Below are positions 27,830-36,662 of a DNA stretch of 64,000 bases, in pieces (the first letter of the stretch is position 1; every line of letters begins with the position of its first letter). The stretch covers positions 1-64,000 of the forward strand of contig JAHHHN010000019.1 in the NCBI GenBank assembly GCA_019359325.1, given 5' to 3'. The position numbers were made by a program, and so were the translations under genes. This DNA is from Mojavia pulchra JT2-VF2 (GTDB lineage Bacteria; Cyanobacteriota; Cyanobacteriia; Cyanobacteriales; Nostocaceae). The notes under the pieces are model-generated. The model was not told the origin of the DNA. It searched no databases and saw only the letters and a program-made list of their open reading frames with translations.

Positions 27830-27929
27830 AGCGATCGCTTTTTATCAGCTTTGGGAAGGTTTAACTAGCGCCATAGCGATCTTATCGAATTTAGTGGGTG
27901 ATTGTGGGTGAGGGGAGGCGATCGCTATT
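27830..27929. repeat. Direct repeat, right copy flanking the toxin-antitoxin module
   Basis: The same sequence blocks as 26780-26888 in the same order and orientation. The CAT corresponding to the U32 start is changed to TAT, and the ...GAAGGGACACAAGGGAGG... stretch is shortened to GAGGGGAGG. The copy begins 35 bp after the toxin stop codon. Confidence 0.88.
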
Positions 27930-27954
27930 CTTCACTATTAAATACATCTTGGGA

Positions 27955-28596
27955 TTATAAATCATATAAATTCTTAAACCAGGCTACGAATGTCTGTGCT
28001 TTTGGATGGCGTGGATTCAGAATTTCTTCCTTAATAGCGTTATGCAGTTGTCTTCCTGGTGGTTTTTGCCACGCTAACCATGTATAAATGTAAGCTTTAT
28101 CAATATGAGAATCTATAAATAGTGCCCCTCTATTTTTTGCTTCTGCTACAACTTCCTGAGCATATTGCCAGAGAGGTTCGTTATAATCTCGAATCATATA
28201 AGCTAAAAAAGTCTCTAACATACCTCGCATGAGGTTATCTGGCATAATCCAGACCCCAAACTTAATTCCATTAGTGGTGAGGAGCAGTCCTGTTTCTGGT
28301 ATTTGCTCAGGAATGTCAGCAATACTTGGTAAACAAGCATTTCTAATACTTCTCCAGCGTGCATCTGGATCTTCGTCTGCATCTACCATCAAACCCAGAT
28401 GTGTTAACCCTGCTGCTTTCAATCGAGCTGATATCCTATAAGCATTAATAAATCCATCGCTACCATAGTTTTCAATATCGACAGGATGTTTATCTTTTTC
28501 CCAGACAATTCCATTAGCTTCCATGAGATATGGTATTACCCGCTTGTCTTGTTCACCCTCCACAATAAGTTGTTTGCTTCTATAACTGCTTGTCAT
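27955..28596 (-). CDS. DUF3226 TOPRIM-like protein, partner of an OLD-like ATPase
   Basis: A 213-residue protein with the features of a TOPRIM-type nuclease domain: KQLIVEGEQDKRVIPYL carries the first acidic residue and LGLMVDADEDPDARW the DxD-type metal site. KFGVWIMPDNLMRGMLETFL is the DUF3226 signature. Its ATG lies 2 bp after the stop of the upstream ATPase, so they are translationally coupled. In OLD nucleases the ATPase and TOPRIM are one chain; here they are split, as in the PARIS phage-defence system, whose TOPRIM effector is DUF4435. A role as the effector nuclease is inference. Confidence 0.85.
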   Translation of the reverse strand: MTSSYRSKQLIVEGEQDKRVIPYLMEANGIVWEKDKHPVDIENYGSDGFINAYRISARLKAAGLTHLGLMVDADEDPDARWRSIRNACLPSIADIPEQIPETGLLLTTNGIKFGVWIMPDNLMRGMLETFLAYMIRDYNEPLWQYAQEVVAEAKNRGALFIDSHIDKAYIYTWLAWQKPPGRQLHNAIKEEILNPRHPKAQTFVAWFKNLYDL

Positions 28597-28598
28597 TA

Positions 28599-29741
28599 CT
28601 AACGTACCTCAATGTTTTCTTCAGCAGCAATGACAATTTCAGGTTCAATAAAAACTACACTTGTGTTTTTACCTCTTTCAATTCTGTGAATTCTAATACC
28701 ATCTTCAGTTGCATCTTCCTGCTCTGCAATACTAGCTAAACTAGTCCAGCAGTCACTATTATGAGTAGTTGCGAAAACTTGTACATTTAATCTTTTAGCT
28801 GTTTCCCAAATTAGCTTCCACATATCAGACATAGCGGTAAAATGGAGTCCGGTATCAATCTCATCAACAAATAAGTATCCATCTTTAGCACACACTGTAG
28901 CTAGTGCAAGTCCTAAAATCCGCCAAATACCATCACCCATACTGCCAATTGGTACACGCTGATTACTATCAGAAAGAAGTACAAAAAAACCGCCCCGCGA
29001 ATCTAAGGCATACCTAGACTTTCGAGAACTCACTGGAGCAATCCGTTGAATTTTAGAGTCTATTCTATTAAGTGCCTGCTCTACAAGTTTTTCTTCAGGC
29101 GTTAGTACTATCTGATCAAATAGTTCAATCATCTTCTCAGTTCCTAGAGAAGATGATGTTATAAATTGTATTTTTGGTGCTGGATTTTTAGGATCTCTAC
29201 GTAATTGGCGAGTATAATCCTCTATAGGAAGTCCGCCATTAGCTGATAGCGGTAGTCTCCAAGGCTTTTCTTCTCGCCCATAATTCCACTGAATACTGAA
29301 ATCTAGTTCCCTTAATGCATCTGGGACTTCATCATATTGAAACTCAGACGATGAGCTAAGTGGCTCTTTTGAAGAAATTTTGCGTACTTCTATTGATACA
29401 ACAAGCTCCTCTTTAATATTGCCGTTAGTACCTGTTATTGAAAATTTGCTCCCCAGTTCAATCTCGTGACCATAAAAAAGGTGACGAACATCAAGGTCTT
29501 GAGCTTGAGCTAACCTTAACCTACGTTCACTACGCTCATCATCAAAAAAATATTCACTTCGGTTAGTCATTGTTTGACGTAGTGGATCAAGATTATTCCG
29601 TGAGCATAAAAGTTGAATAGCTTCCAGTATTGATGTTTTACCGATATTATTTTTACCAACAAGTAGGTTAACTCTACCAAGCTGCCGAAGCTCGAAAGAT
29701 TGGAAACTACGGAAATTCTCTATTTTTATCGTCTTCAACAT
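28599..29741 (-). CDS. OLD/AriA-like ABC-type ATPase
   Basis: About 380 residues of an AAA_15/AAA_21 (OLD/RecF-like) ATPase. It starts MLKTIKIENFRSFQSFEL. It has Walker A GKNNIGKTS near residue 29, a signature-like GSMGDGIWRILGLAL, Walker B GYLFVDEIDTGLH and the H-loop ATTHNSDCW. No TOPRIM domain is fused; that function is in the next gene. A GTG at 29804 would add 21 residues, but the family start at 29741 is preferred. The pair lies within a cluster of toxin-antitoxin genes, which supports a defence role. The target and trigger are unknown. Confidence 0.88.
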   Translation of the reverse strand: MLKTIKIENFRSFQSFELRQLGRVNLLVGKNNIGKTSILEAIQLLCSRNNLDPLRQTMTNRSEYFFDDERSERRLRLAQAQDLDVRHLFYGHEIELGSKFSITGTNGNIKEELVVSIEVRKISSKEPLSSSSEFQYDEVPDALRELDFSIQWNYGREEKPWRLPLSANGGLPIEDYTRQLRRDPKNPAPKIQFITSSSLGTEKMIELFDQIVLTPEEKLVEQALNRIDSKIQRIAPVSSRKSRYALDSRGGFFVLLSDSNQRVPIGSMGDGIWRILGLALATVCAKDGYLFVDEIDTGLHFTAMSDMWKLIWETAKRLNVQVFATTHNSDCWTSLASIAEQEDATEDGIRIHRIERGKNTSVVFIEPEIVIAAEENIEVR

Positions 29742-29910
29742 AATTTTGCTAGCCGGAGACAACAAAGAGTTAATAACTGGTATTAGTATAAGCAGTCTTA
29801 ACACCTCTCACTTTAGCAAAGGGGCGGATCACCTTTGTCAGTTGAGACAAATTAAGCGATCGCTCAATTTTATAGGCAACAATCATTATGGTGATTTAAA
29901 TTGAGGGTAG

Positions 29911-30126
29911 ATGCCCAAGAAAATCAGAGAGTTAAAAGCAATGTTGCTGAAGGCTGGGTTTGTCTACCGTCCTGCTAAAGGTAGTCATTCCTTCTGGACT
30001 CATCCGTTGATACCCAATGAGCCAGTCACCATTGCTGGAAAAGATGGAGACGATGCACCGCGATACTTATAAAAGCAAATTAATCGTGTTTTGAAGCAAC
30101 TAGGGGAAATAGAGGAAGAAGAATGA
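29911..30126 (+). pseudogene. hicA: HicA-like toxin broken by an in-frame stop
   Basis: The frame starts MPKKIRELKAMLLKAGFVYR and has the conserved GSHSFWTHP with the catalytic-type His, then PVTIAGKDGDDAPRYL. A TAA at 30070-30072 then interrupts it. Without it the frame runs on through KQINRVLKQLGEIEEEE to a TGA at 30124-30126 that overlaps the hicB ATG (ATGA), giving the expected ~71 residues. A GAA-to-TAA change is the simplest explanation. GAGGGTAG precedes the ATG. The 53-residue product would lack the C-terminal helix and is probably inactive. Confidence 0.85.
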
Positions 30127-30353
30127 ACTATCGCTACAGTATGGTTATCCAATGGTCAGATGAAGATAACTGCTATTTGGTACATTTACCTGAATTTCCT
30201 TGGCAACAATTTCACACTCACGGCAAAACTTATGAGGAAGCTGCCAAACATGGACAAGAGGTGATTGAGTCTTTGGTTGAATGGTATCACGAACAAGGAA
30301 AGCCTTTGCCAGAGCCGATTGCTTTTCCTCAAAAACCCTTAAAAGTAGCGTAA
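30123..30353 (+). CDS. hicB: HicB-family antitoxin
   Basis: A 76-residue protein of the HicB fold: YRYSMVIQWSDEDNCYLVHLPEFP is the partial RNase H-like strand pair, followed by HGKTYEEAAKHGQEVIESLVEWYHEQGKPLPEP. It has no separate DNA-binding domain, as in short HicB proteins. It is intact and overlaps the end of the ancestral hicA frame by 4 bp. With its toxin truncated it would be an orphan antitoxin. Confidence 0.92.
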   Translation: MNYRYSMVIQWSDEDNCYLVHLPEFPWQQFHTHGKTYEEAAKHGQEVIESLVEWYHEQGKPLPEPIAFPQKPLKVA

Positions 30354-30415
30354 ATTTTTTATTTGTTTGGGGGAACTCAGTCTTTTGTACAAGGTACGCG
30401 ATCGCTCCTCCAACT

Positions 30416-31027
30416 TCATCCCTCTGCATCAACGTTTTTTCCTTCTGATTCAACAAGCTCAAACTGCACCTTGTTGTATAAATCTTGCAACGAAATCTCA
30501 AAAGCTACAGTTACAAGTGCGATCGCTTCATCTTCTTCATCGTATTCACGTAGCGCCCATTGTTTCTTACCAGTTTTAGAATATTGCTCTACATGAATCC
30601 GGGTTTGGTCAATTAATAAATATTCTTGGAAAGTGGGGATTGTCCGATATGCTTGAAATTTATCCTCGCGATCATAGGCTTTAGTAGATTTAGACAATAC
30701 CTCAATAATTACCTGTGGATTCAGAATTATATCTGTACGGTTGTTAAAAAATTCTGGTTCACCTGCTACAAGGGTAACATCTGGATAAGTATAGATACGC
30801 TTTTGCGGTATCCATAGCCGGATATCGCTGTTAAATACCTCATATTCTTGTTGTCTGAATGCAAAGTTCAACACAGCATAGAAGTTACCTGCAATTCGGT
30901 TATGATTTATTGTGCCACCAGCCATTGGAATTATTTGCCCATCAATATATTCACTTTTGTAGTCAGCAGCTTCCTCTAGCTCTAAATATTCCTTTGGGGT
31001 GTAATGTAATTGTTGTGTTACTTGCAT
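30416..31027 (-). CDS. Uma2-family putative endonuclease
   Basis: A 203-residue Uma2 protein: YTPKEYLELEEAADYKSEYIDGQIIPMAGG at the N-terminus, then YTYPDVTLVAGEPEF with the catalytic-type Asp and VIIEVLSKSTKAYDREDKF with Glu and Lys, then EYLLIDQ. The ATG at 31027 (MQVTQQLHYTPKEYLE) is preferred to the in-frame start 12 codons upstream. It is the second Uma2 gene within 7 kb and lies at the edge of the toxin-antitoxin cluster, convergent with hicB. Confidence 0.88.
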   Translation of the reverse strand: MQVTQQLHYTPKEYLELEEAADYKSEYIDGQIIPMAGGTINHNRIAGNFYAVLNFAFRQQEYEVFNSDIRLWIPQKRIYTYPDVTLVAGEPEFFNNRTDIILNPQVIIEVLSKSTKAYDREDKFQAYRTIPTFQEYLLIDQTRIHVEQYSKTGKKQWALREYDEEDEAIALVTVAFEISLQDLYNKVQFELVESEGKNVDAEG

Positions 31028-31186
31028 AGTTTTTGTGGGGAAGTGATGTCTAAAGAAAGACAAGATGCAAAGCGTCTACGCACTCAAGGGACTTAACCCA
31101 TATTTACCGAACAGTGTAGCGTGTTCGTTGGATAAAGCAGGCGATCGCCTTCTGCATTCATTACCTGAATTTTAATTTTGAATTGT

Positions 31187-32311
31187 TTAACCCCACAATC
31201 TTCTACCTGCTTTGCCATTTAATCTTTCGTGGCTATCTTCCAGTAAAGCTGGAATATCTAAATTTTCTGGACATCGGGGTAAACAGTCACCACATTCTGT
31301 ACAGCGGTTGGCTTTCATTCCTGGAAACCAGTGACCGGCATTTTCAAACATCCCGTAGCGATATTTGCCATAGTCTGTCATATCGTATGCTACAGCTAGA
31401 TTTCGCAGCCGCAGCACCTCTGGAATATTGATATTTTCTGGACAGGGTAAACAAGCATAACACTGGCTGCACTTCTGTGTTCCCAAGGCCACTTGCTGTT
31501 GATTTTCTAAACGCTGGAAAGCTGCAATTTCTTCTGACGTGAGTTGATCGATACTGTCAGCAACTCGCAAGGGTTCAATTAATTCCTCTGGGTTGGCTGG
31601 CCCTACACTCAGGGTAGTAATGCGGGAGTCGCTAAGTAAAAATCTATAGTTTAATTCCAATGATGAAAATGGACGACAGATGTCTTTCAAGGTTTGGGGC
31701 GGTGTGTAGAGACGACCTCCCTTATCAGCAGGGGAGATAATGAAAACGCCCATGTCCTTTTCCGCAGCTAGTTGAATTGCTGGTGCATTGCGTTGGAATA
31801 AATAGTAATAATGCAGATTGACAAATTCAAATAAATCTGTGTCAATAGCCGCCAGAATTACTTCTAACGATCCGTGGGTGGAGAAACCAACATGACGCAC
31901 TCGACCATCTGCGATCGCTTCCTGCACAGCTGGCATATAATCGGCTTGCACCCACTCCAGATGTTCCCAAGTGTTCAAGCCATGAATTCCCAGACAATCA
32001 AGATAATCTAAATGTAATCGTTCTAGAGATTCATCAATATGACGACGCATGAGGTCAGCATCAGCTGTGGGTGAAATTTTGGTAGTGATGTGAAGTTGAG
32101 AACGAGGTACTGACAACCCAACTTTAAGCGCTTTCCCAAAATATTCTTCACTTTTGCCATAACCTCTGGCAGTTTCTATATGATTAATTCCTAGCGCCAA
32201 GGCTTTATTGATAGTGTGATAAGCACTTTCGGCATCAGCCAGATAGCGCATTGTTCCCAAGGAAAAAACAGAAAGGCGCAGATTCGTTTTGCCAAAGCGT
32301 CGATATTGCAT
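31187..32311 (-). CDS. Aldo/keto reductase with C-terminal ferredoxin-like [4Fe-4S] domain
   Basis: A 374-residue protein. The N-terminal ~275 residues are an aldo/keto reductase barrel (MQYRRFGKTNLRLSVFSLGTMR, HIETARGYGKSEEYFGKAL, GFSTHGSLE). The C-terminal ~90 residues carry two Cys clusters, CSQCYACLPCPENINIP and CTECGDCLPRCPENLDIP, typical of 2[4Fe-4S] ferredoxins. The AKR catalytic Tyr is kept in ARGYGKSEE. The substrate is unknown; the iron-sulfur tail suggests electron transfer to or from the NADPH-type barrel. Confidence 0.9.
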   Translation of the reverse strand: MQYRRFGKTNLRLSVFSLGTMRYLADAESAYHTINKALALGINHIETARGYGKSEEYFGKALKVGLSVPRSQLHITTKISPTADADLMRRHIDESLERLHLDYLDCLGIHGLNTWEHLEWVQADYMPAVQEAIADGRVRHVGFSTHGSLEVILAAIDTDLFEFVNLHYYYLFQRNAPAIQLAAEKDMGVFIISPADKGGRLYTPPQTLKDICRPFSSLELNYRFLLSDSRITTLSVGPANPEELIEPLRVADSIDQLTSEEIAAFQRLENQQQVALGTQKCSQCYACLPCPENINIPEVLRLRNLAVAYDMTDYGKYRYGMFENAGHWFPGMKANRCTECGDCLPRCPENLDIPALLEDSHERLNGKAGRRLWG

Positions 32312-32479
32312 AAATTAGAGTCTAAGTTCTGAGTACAGACACAATTAATTGCATCTATACAAAGAGCGAAAATTGAAGAAGAAAGAATAAAGGAACTGAA
32401 TGCTTTTCTTGATTCTTTCTTCTTAATTTTGTATTGTTTATTTTGTTGATTTTTTTTTGTTTAGCACTCCAGCAATTTT

Positions 32480-32977
32480 TTAACTTTCGCTATTGCCGAA
32501 GCGCTTAATTAAATCCTCAGGACGGAGATTAGAAATAAATTCGCGGAAGGCTTGTTGTTCTGCTTCATCGGCGTCGCGATCCACAGGAATAGAAGCATCA
32601 GCTATTACTTCTTCCATGACCCAGATAGGAGTATTGGTACGAAGAGCAATGGCGATCGCATCACTAGGACGCGCATCAATTTCTTTTGTAACTTCACCTT
32701 GTTGAACAATTAAGGCTGCATAAAAGGTATCCTTTTGTAGGGAATGAATAATTACCCGATCCAGAGTCAAGTTCCATGTCTCTAGAATATTTACCATAAG
32801 GTCATGGGTTAAAGGTCGTGGAGGCTTCTGACTCTCCAGCGCTCCCGCAATTGCCCTAGCCTGTTCTTGTCCGATATAAATTGGCAAAGCACGACGATCT
32901 GAAGCATCTTTTAAAAGTACAATCGGGCTACGGGTTATGGCATCTAATGCTATGCCAGCGACTCTCATTTCAATCAT
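32480..32977 (-). CDS. Bifunctional nuclease family protein (DUF151)
   Basis: A 165-residue protein starting MIEMRVAGIALDAITRSPIVLLKD, with LPIYIGQEQARAIAGAL, LTHDLMVNILETWN and EIDARPSDAIAIALRTNTPIWVMEEV. These are the DUF151 signatures, including the conserved RPSDAIALA-like segment. The family includes plant BBD DNase/RNase proteins and is widespread in cyanobacteria; its exact role here is unknown. It is divergent from ribE, 341 bp away. Confidence 0.9.
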   Translation of the reverse strand: MIEMRVAGIALDAITRSPIVLLKDASDRRALPIYIGQEQARAIAGALESQKPPRPLTHDLMVNILETWNLTLDRVIIHSLQKDTFYAALIVQQGEVTKEIDARPSDAIAIALRTNTPIWVMEEVIADASIPVDRDADEAEQQAFREFISNLRPEDLIKRFGNSES

Positions 32978-33318
32978 TGGCTAAGCCTCTACACTCCTTG
33001 GAGTACTTGGGTAATAAGTAACAAATAACACCCTTGACGGGTTAATTTAGTGACAAAAATAAACATAGGCATTTGTTCTCTATAATTGCTTCTATTAAAC
33101 TCCGAACTTGATGTGAACACCAGAGTAAGTCAAAGTGGTCTACTTAGACAATATACTTCTTACCCAAGTATGCCTTGTTAATGATGCTAATGTGTTAATA
33201 TCCCTATCTCGAATAACGTCAGAAATTATACTTAGATTTCTCTACAATTATTGAGATATTTACCAGTGAATTTTAGGCAAAATTAGGCAATAAATAGAGT
33301 TAGTTTGGCAAAAAAGCT
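32978..33318. other. Divergent intergenic region upstream of ribE
   Basis: 341 bp, AT-rich. It should carry the promoters of the bifunctional-nuclease gene and ribE. An FMN riboswitch was looked for because ribE follows, but the characteristic conserved helices were not found. No other structure stands out. Confidence 0.4.
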
Positions 33319-33996
33319 GTGTTTACAGGATTAATCCAGGCTTTAGGAATGATGAAACCCCTAGGGGGGGATTCTTGGCAAATTACTTGTGAAGGTCAGT
33401 CATCTCAATTAATTATGCAGGATCTGGCTTATGGGGACAGTATTGCAGTTGATGGCGTTTGTTTAACCGTAGAAAAAGTTTTAAAAGATGGTTTTATCGC
33501 CACAGCATCACCAGAAACGCTGCGCCGCACAACGCTGGGAGGTGAAGAAACGCCACAGAGATATGTCAACCTCGAAGCGTCGCTGCGGGTAGGAAGCAAA
33601 ATCGGCGGACATTTTGTCATGGGTCATGTAGACGGCATAGGGAGAATGCTAGCGGCAGAACAAACGGCTAATTCTTGGGAATTGACGTTTACGGCATCTG
33701 AGGCGATCGCGCGGTACATTGTCCCCAAAGGTAGCATTGCTGTGAATGGCATTAGTCTCACAGTAGCCGTATATGAGCCAGAACTCTCCCAGTTCAAAGT
33801 AGCGGTAATTCCCCTCACCTACGCCGAAACAAATCTCCGTTATTTGGTTCCTGGCAGTTTGGTGAATTTAGAAGGAGATATTCTCGGCAAATATGTAGAA
33901 AAATTGCTTTATTCTGGCAAAGTAAATTCCAAAACTGATGATTCCAGTTCTGTTGACATTACACCGGGATTTTTAGCAGAACATGGATATTTGTAA
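33319..33996 (+). CDS. ribE: Riboflavin synthase alpha chain
   Basis: A 225-residue lumazine-binding protein with the two tandem barrels of riboflavin synthase. It begins MFTGLIQALG, with GDSIAVDGVCLTV in the first barrel and KGSIAVNGISLTV in the second, and MGHVDGIGRM between. It dismutates two 6,7-dimethyl-8-ribityllumazine molecules to riboflavin in the cytoplasm. Start is GTG at 33319. The C-terminal ~25 residues are a lineage-specific tail. It is followed by a GGGGATTGGG-type repeat spacer. Confidence 0.95.
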   Translation: MFTGLIQALGMMKPLGGDSWQITCEGQSSQLIMQDLAYGDSIAVDGVCLTVEKVLKDGFIATASPETLRRTTLGGEETPQRYVNLEASLRVGSKIGGHFVMGHVDGIGRMLAAEQTANSWELTFTASEAIARYIVPKGSIAVNGISLTVAVYEPELSQFKVAVIPLTYAETNLRYLVPGSLVNLEGDILGKYVEKLLYSGKVNSKTDDSSSVDITPGFLAEHGYL

Positions 33997-34094
33997 TTAG
34001 AGGTTGGGGATTGGGTATCGGAGATTAGGTATTAGGTACTGGGTGTTAGGTAACCAGTCCCCAGTCCCCAGTCACCAATCCCGATTCCCCAGCC

Positions 34095-35669
34095 TTAACT
34101 ACCTGGTTTCTGAGCTACCTGAGCTGTCTGCAAAGACTGAACCAACTGACTAAGGGCAGTATCTAATGTAACGCCTGGGTCAGTTGCAACCCAGCCATTG
34201 GGTGTCAGGTGGCGAACTTCAAAGTGCAGGTGGGGGCCTGTGGAGTTACCTGTGCTACCAACCCGCCCAATCATAGTTCCTGGTTCTACCCACTGACCGG
34301 GCTGAACAAAGATTTCTGACATGTGACCGTAGAGAGTTTGTTGAGCAGAACTGTGGTTAATGACAACGGCTAAACCATAGCCACCGAGCCAGTTAGCAGT
34401 TTCTACTTGACCTTTAGCGGCTGCTAGAATTGGCGTGCCCATAGGCGCACCTATGTCTGTACCAGCATGGAAACGACGACCGCCTGTGATGGGATGAGTT
34501 CGCCAGCCAAACAAAGAAGTTATCGGGGAGGGGATAGAAAGCGGAAACATCATTCCCTGACCACTATAAGCAACTCTCCCGGTATATGGTATTTGCGGTA
34601 ATGCTGACGCTATTGGGAAGTCATAAGACACAGTGCTAGGGCGTGGTGCGACATTACCATCTGCCATTGGTGCAGGTAAAGCGCCGCCACTCGGTGCAAT
34701 CGGAGTTGCGCTTACTTTGGTGGTTGAGAAATCACCGGGGTTGGGGATAAAACGATTAGGGCGAGTACTCTTGGTAACACCACTAGAAGCGATCGCTGTC
34801 CCACCCCATCTATTATTGGCTACACTGTTAGGAGCAACGCGGGGATTACGCCATCCATTGGTAGTTGCTAGCGGTCGAACTACAGGAACAGTTGCTAATT
34901 TAGAATTTTGGCTTCTTTTGAGCCAACTCGGTTTACCATCAGCTACACGCTGATTGCCTTGTGATGGTTTAGCACAAAGACTACCTGATACACCCCCAGC
35001 AGGCAAAGTTGCTCGACAACCGCTGGAACGTTCTGTAATCACCACAGAATCGGGCGCTATATAGGTTGTACCACCAGCTTTGTAATCAGTGGGGTCAATA
35101 TAGGCGTTATTGTAATCCTTAGTTTTCCCGGCGGTTTCACTAACACTATTGTTGGAGTTGTTAGACGGTTGAGCAACTACTGGTAGTTTCTCAGTTAAGG
35201 AAGGCGAAGAATTGGAAGTGGCTACTTCTGGTTTAGGTTTTTCTTCTCTTATTTTTACAGGGACAACCCGCGAAGTTTCTATCTGAGGTGTTGAGCGCTT
35301 AATAGCAGCAGGCTCAGAAATTTGAATTTTCGGTTGAGACTGTCTTACTGGTTGTGTTGATTGGGATACTTCCCTATTTAATTTCTTTTTAAGTCTAGTT
35401 CGCCGTTGAGAAAATTCCGGTTGCGGTCGAGCTACATCTGGCGTAGCAGTATATTTTTTAATTGGATTTATTGCAGGTGTTGGCTGGGAATTTTCAATAG
35501 TAGGAACAATGTTGTCTATAGATGTTTCCGTTTGAGCTAACACCAAACCACCGCTTAGGAGGCTAAAGCTACTAAGCCAACAGAGGCTTTGTGCTGGTAG
35601 CGTGGAAGCAAAGCGTTTTGTTGTCAGTCCTTGTAAACGATTATGGGCAGAGTTATGGGGCTGCGTCAT
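34095..35669 (-). CDS. M23-family peptidoglycan endopeptidase (LytM-like)
   Basis: A 524-residue exported protein. A hydrophobic segment (residues ~27-46, ending in LAQTETS) serves as signal peptide or anchor. The middle ~300 residues are Pro/Ser/Thr/Lys-rich and low-complexity. The C-terminal ~130 residues are an M23 LytM domain: SLFGWRTHPITGGRRFHAGTDIGAPMGTPI provides the first His and the Asp, and GPHLHFEVR the HxH ligands. It is expected to cut cross-links in the cell wall. It is convergent with ribE and lies 3' of birA on the same strand. Confidence 0.93.
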   Translation of the reverse strand: MTQPHNSAHNRLQGLTTKRFASTLPAQSLCWLSSFSLLSGGLVLAQTETSIDNIVPTIENSQPTPAINPIKKYTATPDVARPQPEFSQRRTRLKKKLNREVSQSTQPVRQSQPKIQISEPAAIKRSTPQIETSRVVPVKIREEKPKPEVATSNSSPSLTEKLPVVAQPSNNSNNSVSETAGKTKDYNNAYIDPTDYKAGGTTYIAPDSVVITERSSGCRATLPAGGVSGSLCAKPSQGNQRVADGKPSWLKRSQNSKLATVPVVRPLATTNGWRNPRVAPNSVANNRWGGTAIASSGVTKSTRPNRFIPNPGDFSTTKVSATPIAPSGGALPAPMADGNVAPRPSTVSYDFPIASALPQIPYTGRVAYSGQGMMFPLSIPSPITSLFGWRTHPITGGRRFHAGTDIGAPMGTPILAAAKGQVETANWLGGYGLAVVINHSSAQQTLYGHMSEIFVQPGQWVEPGTMIGRVGSTGNSTGPHLHFEVRHLTPNGWVATDPGVTLDTALSQLVQSLQTAQVAQKPGS

Positions 35670-35759
35670 TTGTTCTCTCAGTTGTGAGTAATTAGCCTAA
35701 AGAGATGATGCTAGTGGTTTGTCTTGCCCAAAGAGCGAAATTTTGAACAAACCTAAAAA

Positions 35760-36662
35760 TTAAACAGAAGATTTTTGATAACCCAAACTGATTGTACCGG
35801 GTTCAACGTAAATTTCTGGTGTGATTAGTCCCTTTGTATCATACGCTTCTAAATTCACTCGTAAATTGCCTTGAGGAGTGACGCCGATTACAGTGCCTGC
35901 AAGATTATTAACGTGTACCTGGTCACCGATGTTTATCAATAATTCTAAATAACGAGACAAGAGTATGGTTATTCCTTCTTGAAAAAGGCACTCTATACCG
36001 GATTCTATTCCGATTAAAACTGTAGAGGTGAGCATTTCCAGACTAGAGATCGGTCTAGAATTCTCAGAAGCTTGCCAAAGTTCCAAATTAATTCCAGTCT
36101 CTGGTACTGGGTTTGCCCAGTTAATACCAACACCAATCACAGCTTGTGTAATTTGTCCTTGATTTACTTTGGTTTCTGTTAGAATGCCGCCTAGTTTGCG
36201 ACCATTTAAAACTAAATCATTCGGCCATTTAATTCCAACGCTGATACCATACTCTCTTAATTGTGCTGCAATTCCCCAAGCACTAGCTAAAGTTAGATGG
36301 TAACAGTTAGTAGCCTCTAATTTAGGAGCGATCGCCACCGAAACATATAATCCCCCAATAGGAGAACTCCATTGGCGACCCCATTGCCCGCGTCCAGCAG
36401 TTTGTTGGGTGGCGATTACTACACATCCTTGTTCAGCACCCTGTGCAAGTAACTCCCAAAGAGTTTGATTAGTCGAGGCTACGCTATCAAAAACGTGAAG
36501 AGAGAAAGGTAAATATCTATACTTACGCCCTGTTTTGAGGGCTGTTTCCAAGAGTTGTAGATCAAATCCCACGCAGTTACCCCAAATCCCGTTGTTCAAG
36601 TTAGCATTAATTGGCTGATTTTGATTTTTTGTTAGGTTTGGTTCACGATGCACACTTGGCAC
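35760..36662 (-). CDS. birA: Biotin-protein ligase BirA
   Basis: A biotin-[acetyl-CoA-carboxylase] ligase: STNQTLWEL, TAGRGQWGRQWSSPIGGLYVS carrying the biotinyl-AMP-binding Arg-Gly loop, and GIKWPNDLVLNGRKLGGIL with the catalytic Lys. It ends in a small SH3-like domain (GDQVHVNNLAGTVIGV). It has no N-terminal HTH, so it is a mono-functional ligase, not a repressor. The first ~30 residues (MPSVHREPNLTKNQN) are poorly conserved-looking and overlap the divergent pgeF start. An in-frame GTG at 36572 may be the true start. Confidence 0.92.
   Translation of the reverse strand: MPSVHREPNLTKNQNQPINANLNNGIWGNCVGFDLQLLETALKTGRKYRYLPFSLHVFDSVASTNQTLWELLAQGAEQGCVVIATQQTAGRGQWGRQWSSPIGGLYVSVAIAPKLEATNCYHLTLASAWGIAAQLREYGISVGIKWPNDLVLNGRKLGGILTETKVNQGQITQAVIGVGINWANPVPETGINLELWQASENSRPISSLEMLTSTVLIGIESGIECLFQEGITILLSRYLELLINIGDQVHVNNLAGTVIGVTPQGNLRVNLEAYDTKGLITPEIYVEPGTISLGYQKSSV

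Noticed and set aside
33000-33318. FMN riboswitch upstream of ribE
   Set aside because: Looked for because ribE follows; the conserved FMN-element helices were not found.
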